A DNA stretch of 64,000 nucleotides from NCBI RefSeq assembly GCF_000018145.1, contig NC_009952.1, positions 3,162,001 to 3,226,000 of the forward strand. Reading direction: 5' to 3'. Every line of letters starts with the position of its first letter. The first letter of the stretch is position 1. This DNA is from Dinoroseobacter shibae DFL 12 = DSM 16493. GTDB lineage: Bacteria; Pseudomonadota; Alphaproteobacteria; Rhodobacterales; Rhodobacteraceae. The notes below the pieces were generated by a model. The model was given only the letters and a program-made list of their open reading frames with translations. It did not search any database and was not told the origin of the DNA. Made by a program: the position numbers and the translations under genes. Below are positions 60,427 through 64,000 of this stretch, piece by piece.

Positions 60427-61182
60427 TCACTCCGCCGACGCCGTGCGGCCAGCCGCGCGGGCGGCGGGGGCGTCGAACCCGGCCTCGGCCATGAGCGCGT
60501 CGGAGGCGGTCTCGATCCGGGTTTCGATCTCGGCCATGAATTCCTCGATCGACAGGTCCGGGCCGAGCGGGTCGAGGAATTCGACCACCGCCAGCCCCGG
60601 CTTGCGCAGCACCGCCGAGCGCGGCCAGAACACGCCCACATTGGTCGCCGTTGGTACGCAGGTCTGGCCCAGGCGGGTGTAGAGCGCGCCGACACCGGTC
60701 TTGTAGGGCTTGTCCGCCCCGGCGGCCACGCGCGTGCCTTGCGGGTAGATCACCAGCTGGCCCTTGGGCGCCTCGGGGTCGGTGACGCCCGCCACCATGT
60801 CCTGGATCGCCTTGCCGCGCTTGCCCCGGTCGACGAAGACGCAGCCCACGCGCCGTGCGTACCAGCCGAGCATCGGGGTGCGGCGCAGCTCTTTCTTGGC
60901 GATGAAGCGGGGGGCGGGAATGACCGAGCAGATCAGGATGATGTCGAAGAAGCTCTGGTGTTTGGCGGCGATGATCAGCTCGCCCTGGGGCACCGTGCCC
61001 CGGATCTCGGATTTCAGGCCGATCATCCAGGCGGCCGACCAGCGCACGTAGCGGCAATAGGTGCGGATCGCGGCATAGGCCGCCGGGCGGTGGAAGATCG
61101 CCACCGGGGTGAACCAGCAGAACAGCAGGAACATCGCCACATACATCTGGATGTTGAACAGGAGCGAGCGGATCAGTTGCAT
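60427..61182 (-). CDS. plsC: 1-acyl-sn-glycerol-3-phosphate acyltransferase (PlsC family)
   Basis: The 251-residue membrane protein has an N-terminal hydrophobic segment (LLFNIQMYVAMFLLFCWFTPVAIF) and the acyltransferase motifs HQSFFD (HX4D), FIAKKEL, and YPQGTR. It would acylate lysophosphatidate in phospholipid synthesis or a related lysolipid. Its start overlaps the ftsX stop by 1 nt (TGATG), so ftsE-ftsX-plsC are one unit. Confidence 0.9.
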   Translation of the reverse strand: MQLIRSLLFNIQMYVAMFLLFCWFTPVAIFHRPAAYAAIRTYCRYVRWSAAWMIGLKSEIRGTVPQGELIIAAKHQSFFDIILICSVIPAPRFIAKKELRRTPMLGWYARRVGCVFVDRGKRGKAIQDMVAGVTDPEAPKGQLVIYPQGTRVAAGADKPYKTGVGALYTRLGQTCVPTATNVGVFWPRSAVLRKPGLAVVEFLDPLGPDLSIEEFMAEIETRIETASDALMAEAGFDAPAARAAGRTASAE

Positions 61183-62075
61183 CAGGCGAGCTTTCTGAGC
61201 ATGCGCAGCGCGGCGAGGCGCGTGGCGAGATAGGCGGTGGCGGCGGCCAGCAGCGGCACGAGGACCGGCAGGCCCCAGGCAGCACCCGAGAAGCCGAGAT
61301 CCGACAGGAAGCTGTCCTGCGGCCCCGAGGACGGCACCAGCAGCAAGGCGAGGGTCGCCAGCAGGCTGCCCGCCGCGGCCCCGATCAGGGCGCGCAGGGT
61401 GAAGCGGCGCATGAAGGCGCGGGCGATGAAGATGTCGCGCGCGCCCACCAGGCGCAGGACGGTGATGACCTGGCCATTCGCCGCGAGGGCCGCGTTGGCC
61501 GCCAGGGTGATCATCGCGGCCATCGCCCCGCCGATCAGCAGCGCCGAGACGAGGCCCAGGGCGCGAAGCCGGTCGGCGGCGTCCACCAGCGGGCGGCGCC
61601 AGCGGGTATGATCGTCGAGCACGGCGGCGGGGGCTTCGGCCGCGAGCCGCAGGCGCAGGTTCTCGGGGCTGTAGCCCTGGGCGGTTTCGGTCACTTCGAT
61701 CAGCCGCGGGATCGGCAGGGTGTCGAGCGGCAGGTCGGGGCCGAGCCAGGGCTCCAGCAGGGCCTGCTGCTCGGCCCGGTCCAGCACGCGGGCCTCGGCC
61801 ACGCCGGGGGTGGTTTGCAGCACGTCGAGCACGGCGCGGGTCTGCGCCTCCACCTGGCCCGGGGGGGCGGCGATGCGGATGGTGGCGGTGCGCGAGAGCG
61901 CCTCGGACCAGCGGTCGGCCAGTTGGCCCGCCGAGACCGCGAGCGCGAGGGCGAAGACCGCGAGAAACGCCATGGCGGCGGCGGTGAACACGGTGAGCGA
62001 CGCGGTGAAGCCCGTGGGCGGGACCACGTCATCGGCGGAGAGGTCGATCTTGGGCGCGTCGGCGTGTGTCGTCAC
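61182..62075 (-). CDS. ftsX: Cell division protein FtsX
   Basis: The 297-residue permease-like protein has an N-terminal cytoplasmic stretch, four membrane helices (the first LTVFTAAAMAFLAVFALALAV) and a periplasmic loop between helices 1 and 2. VLRLVGARDIFIARAFMRR is the FtsX signature. It works with FtsE to control septal peptidoglycan hydrolases. GTG 62075 overlaps the ftsE stop in a GTGA junction. It is slightly shorter than typical FtsX. Confidence 0.9.
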   Translation of the reverse strand: MTTHADAPKIDLSADDVVPPTGFTASLTVFTAAAMAFLAVFALALAVSAGQLADRWSEALSRTATIRIAAPPGQVEAQTRAVLDVLQTTPGVAEARVLDRAEQQALLEPWLGPDLPLDTLPIPRLIEVTETAQGYSPENLRLRLAAEAPAAVLDDHTRWRRPLVDAADRLRALGLVSALLIGGAMAAMITLAANAALAANGQVITVLRLVGARDIFIARAFMRRFTLRALIGAAAGSLLATLALLLVPSSGPQDSFLSDLGFSGAAWGLPVLVPLLAAATAYLATRLAALRMLRKLA

Positions 62076-62743
62076 AGGTCGGTCCCCGCCTGTTGCAGCG
62101 TCCCGCCTGCAAGGCGCAGGACGCGGGCGGTGGTCATGGTCTTGGCCTGCCGGATCAGGGCCATGTCGTGGGTGGCCAGCAGGATCGCCTTGCCCATGCG
62201 GTTGAGCTCCACCAGCAGGGTGAGCAGGCGCTGGGACATCTCCCAGTCGATATTGCCCGTGGGCTCGTCCGCGAGGATCACGTCCGGGTCCATCATCACC
62301 GCGCGGGCGAGCGCGGCGCGCTGGCGTTCGCCGCCCGACAGTTCCGGCGGCCGGGCGTCGGCGCGGCCCGACAGGCCCACCCATTTGAGCAACTCGCTCA
62401 GGTCGCCCTCCGACACCGCGCGGCCCGCCACCGAGACCGGCAGGGCGATGTTGTCGGCGACGCTCAGGTGGTCGAGGAAGCGGCAGTCCTGGTGGACGAC
62501 GCCGATCCGCTGGCGCATGTCGGCGATCTCGTCCCGGGCGAGGGTGGTGCCGGGTTTGCCGAAGCAGGTGACGGTGCCGTCCTCGGGGGCGAGGTCGAGG
62601 TAGCACAGGCGCACCAGGGTGGTCTTGCCCGCGCCGGAGGGACCGGTGAGGAAGTAGAAATCCCCCGGTTGGACATCGAGAGACACGCCGCCGAAGAGCG
62701 GGCGGTCGCCGTAGCGGAACGCCACGTTGTCCAGTGTGATCAT
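62072..62743 (-). CDS. ftsE: Cell division ATP-binding protein FtsE
   Basis: The 223-residue ABC ATPase has VAFRYGDRPLFGGVSLDV, Walker A GPSGAGKTTL, GVVHQDCRFLDHLSVADNIALP, signature ELSGGERQR and Walker B VILADEPTGNID. These are classic FtsE sequences. It pairs with FtsX. A long upstream extension of the frame is rejected because MITLDNV is the normal family start. Confidence 0.95.
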   Translation of the reverse strand: MITLDNVAFRYGDRPLFGGVSLDVQPGDFYFLTGPSGAGKTTLVRLCYLDLAPEDGTVTCFGKPGTTLARDEIADMRQRIGVVHQDCRFLDHLSVADNIALPVSVAGRAVSEGDLSELLKWVGLSGRADARPPELSGGERQRAALARAVMMDPDVILADEPTGNIDWEMSQRLLTLLVELNRMGKAILLATHDMALIRQAKTMTTARVLRLAGGTLQQAGTDL

Positions 62744-62907
62744 GGGTGGGGGTCTCCCTCGTGCTGCCTGTCTGTAGCGCATGTCTCTTGGCAGTTGCAA
62801 TTGCGTGCGGTGGGGTCGATCATGGTGGTCGAGGGGTTCGGATGCGGCCATACTAGGGGACGCGCCGGACAGAAACGAGCGGTCAGGATCGAGACGGTGG
62901 GCAGAGA

Positions 62908-63654
62908 ATGCGGCTGACCTGTCCCAATTGTCGGGCACAATACGAGGTGGCGGACAGTGCCATACCGGCACGGGGCCGGGATGTGCAGTGTTCCAGCTGC
63001 GGGCACGGGTGGTTCCAGCTGCCCGATGCGGGCCGGACGGCCGTAGCGGAGGCGCGGATGGCGCCGCGCCCGGAGCCGGAAACCCCGCGGGCGGCCCAGC
63101 GGGAGCTCGATCCGGCGATCGCGGATGTCCTGAAGGCTGAGGCGGAGCGCGAGGCGCAGCAGCGGCGGCGCGAAACCGCCGATCTGGTGGAAACTCAGCA
63201 AGAACTTGCCCTGGACGACCCGCCTGCCCCGGCGGAGACGCCCGAGGCGGCGGAAGACAGCATGGCCCCGGCGCCAGCGCGGTTCGCCGAGGCCAAGCGG
63301 TCCGAGGTGCCCCGGCGCGACCTGTTGCCGGATATCGAGGAGATCAACTCCAGCCTGCGGGCCAAGACCCTGACCAAGGCCGCCGCCGCCAACCGGCTGA
63401 CCGAGGCGGAAGTCGAAGCGCAGAAGCGCAGTGGGCGCGGCTTCCGGCTGGGATTCGCGAGCGTGCTGCTGGTGGCGCTGTTTGCGGTGCTGGTCTATGC
63501 CAATGCGCCCGGAATCAGTGCGCGCCTGCCCGCCACGACGCCGTACCTGGAGGCCTATGTCGGCCAGATGAACGCGGGGCGGCTGTGGCTCAATGGCAAG
63601 CTGATGGATGCCGGTGCGGCGATCGAAGGAATGCTGACCGGGTCCGAGGGGTAA
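62908..63654 (+). CDS. Zinc-ribbon membrane protein (MJ0042-type N-terminus)
   Basis: The 248-residue protein has an N-terminal zinc ribbon with two CxxC pairs (MRLTCPNCRAQYEV, QCSSCGHGWF), a long acidic/Ala-Pro-rich region, one membrane helix (FASVLLVALFAVLVYANAPG) near residue 195, and a short C-terminal outer domain. It is divergent from ftsE, an arrangement seen in other Rhodobacterales. The function is unknown; a regulatory or scaffold role at the membrane is possible. Confidence 0.85.
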   Translation: MRLTCPNCRAQYEVADSAIPARGRDVQCSSCGHGWFQLPDAGRTAVAEARMAPRPEPETPRAAQRELDPAIADVLKAEAEREAQQRRRETADLVETQQELALDDPPAPAETPEAAEDSMAPAPARFAEAKRSEVPRRDLLPDIEEINSSLRAKTLTKAAAANRLTEAEVEAQKRSGRGFRLGFASVLLVALFAVLVYANAPGISARLPATTPYLEAYVGQMNAGRLWLNGKLMDAGAAIEGMLTGSEG

Positions 63655-63665
63655 AGCGGTCTGTG

Positions 63666-63711
63666 CGGGGGCGCTGCCCCCGAGCCCCCGACGTATTTCT
63701 GCAAAGATGAA
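63666..63711 (+). repeat. Dispersed gene-3'-end element, copy 6
   Basis: GGGGGCGCTGCCCCC (63666-63680) is followed by a C-rich spacer, then GTATTTCTGCAAAGATGAAG (63692-63711). It begins 12 nt past the zinc-ribbon gene stop. It is the best-preserved copy with those at 26255 and 37312. The rest of the gap to 63942 is G+C-rich with nothing else I can support. Confidence 0.55.
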
Positions 63712-63942
63712 GAGGGCGCGCGCTGCCGTGGCGCAGGGCGGGGCGATGCGGGGCGGCTGCGGATCCGTGGGCTTTCCCGGCGGCGAGCCTTGGGCAACAT
63801 GGCCTATTCCCTGCGCCGAGCGTGGGCGGCGGGGCCTGCCCCCCTGTTCAAGGCGCGCGCGGGGCGGGAGGGGGCGTTCCGGGGCCGCGGACCGGGCCCC
63901 CTGCCCCGATTACGCCAACCGGGCGCGGGCCCGGGGCGCGGG

Positions 63943-64000
63943 TCAGAAGCGGTCGAGCAGACGTTTGAGGTAGTCGAGCTCGGCATCCGGGCGCTCCTGC
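63943..64000 (-). CDS. C-terminal end of an unidentified gene (partial)
   Basis: The last 18 codons before a TGA (63943-63945) read QERPDAELDYLKRLLDRF on the minus strand. The gene continues beyond the window. The peptide is helical and charged, and I cannot assign a family. Confidence 0.45.
   Translation of the reverse strand, partial: QERPDAELDYLKRLLDRF

Noticed and set aside
63707-63973. Short open frames in the last 300 bases
   Set aside because: They are Arg/Gly/Pro-rich, lack ribosome binding sites and overlap the 3' end of a minus-strand gene.
1-64000. tRNA, rRNA, riboswitch or CRISPR features
   Set aside because: I looked for tRNA arm patterns, repeat-spacer arrays and known leader motifs and saw none I could support; a covariance-model search would be decisive.

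Overview
The window is G+C-rich bacterial chromosome, almost certainly from an alphaproteobacterium of the order Rhodobacterales (Roseobacter/Rhodobacter group). The evidence is an atpI-atpB-atpE-atpX-atpF F0 operon separate from the F1 genes, an L-malyl-CoA lyase very close to Rhodobacter Mcl1, a two-domain ALDH16-type aldehyde dehydrogenase beside deoC, a DUF1674 (SDHAF4-like) gene, and many TRAP/ABC uptake systems with GntR regulators. No species call is made. I found no tRNA, rRNA or CRISPR array.

Layout. 1-2.9 kb: end of pnp with its terminator, then a large MscS-type channel. 2.9-9.4 kb: a malonate unit (TRAP transporter, malonyl-CoA decarboxylase, malonyl-CoA synthetase) with a divergent GntR regulator and a palindromic operator. 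9.5-19.6 kb: a small orphan gene, rpe, then a GH38 alpha-mannosidase with a complete oligopeptide-type ABC transporter, preceded by a LacI-type operator but no LacI gene. 19.6-32.9 kb: metabolic and accessory genes, including a metallo-hydrolase with an altered metal motif, a PhyH oxygenase/AraC pair, deoC-ALDH16, an M20 peptidase-ALDH pair, a PfkB kinase, nth and an Ada-like methyltransferase. 33-37 kb: OmpA-like lipoprotein, an FCD-type GntR regulator and the F0 ATP synthase operon. 37.4-47 kb: heparinase-like protein, rsmB, DUF1674, an RND pump pair with its TetR regulator, and a BLUF blue-light sensor. 47-52.3 kb: dapB, rbfA-truB-DUF1294, a tannase-family esterase and a glycosyltransferase. 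52.3-57.5 kb: a glyoxylate/glycerate group (glycerate 2-kinase, tartronate semialdehyde reductase, GntR, DenD-like dehydrogenase, mcl1). 57.8-60.1 kb: a decayed Mu-like prophage. 60.4-64 kb: plsC, ftsX, ftsE, a zinc-ribbon membrane protein and the 3' end of an unidentified gene.

How the genes work together. Malonate taken up by the TRAP system would be activated by MatB and decarboxylated to acetyl-CoA. Mcl1 of the ethylmalonyl-CoA pathway makes or uses glyoxylate, and the neighbouring reductase and kinase would carry tartronate semialdehyde through D-glycerate to 2-phosphoglycerate. Several transport or catabolic units carry a recognisable inverted-repeat operator.

The less ordinary signals are: a Mu-like remnant reduced by two internal deletions; a dispersed gene-3'-end element seen at about six places; five 11-bp helically phased repeats downstream of mcl1; a perfect 18-bp palindrome resembling an expanded parS; a matched pair of 22-bp palindromes; and several promoters whose -10 box lies 6-7 nt from the start codon, suggesting leaderless mRNAs.
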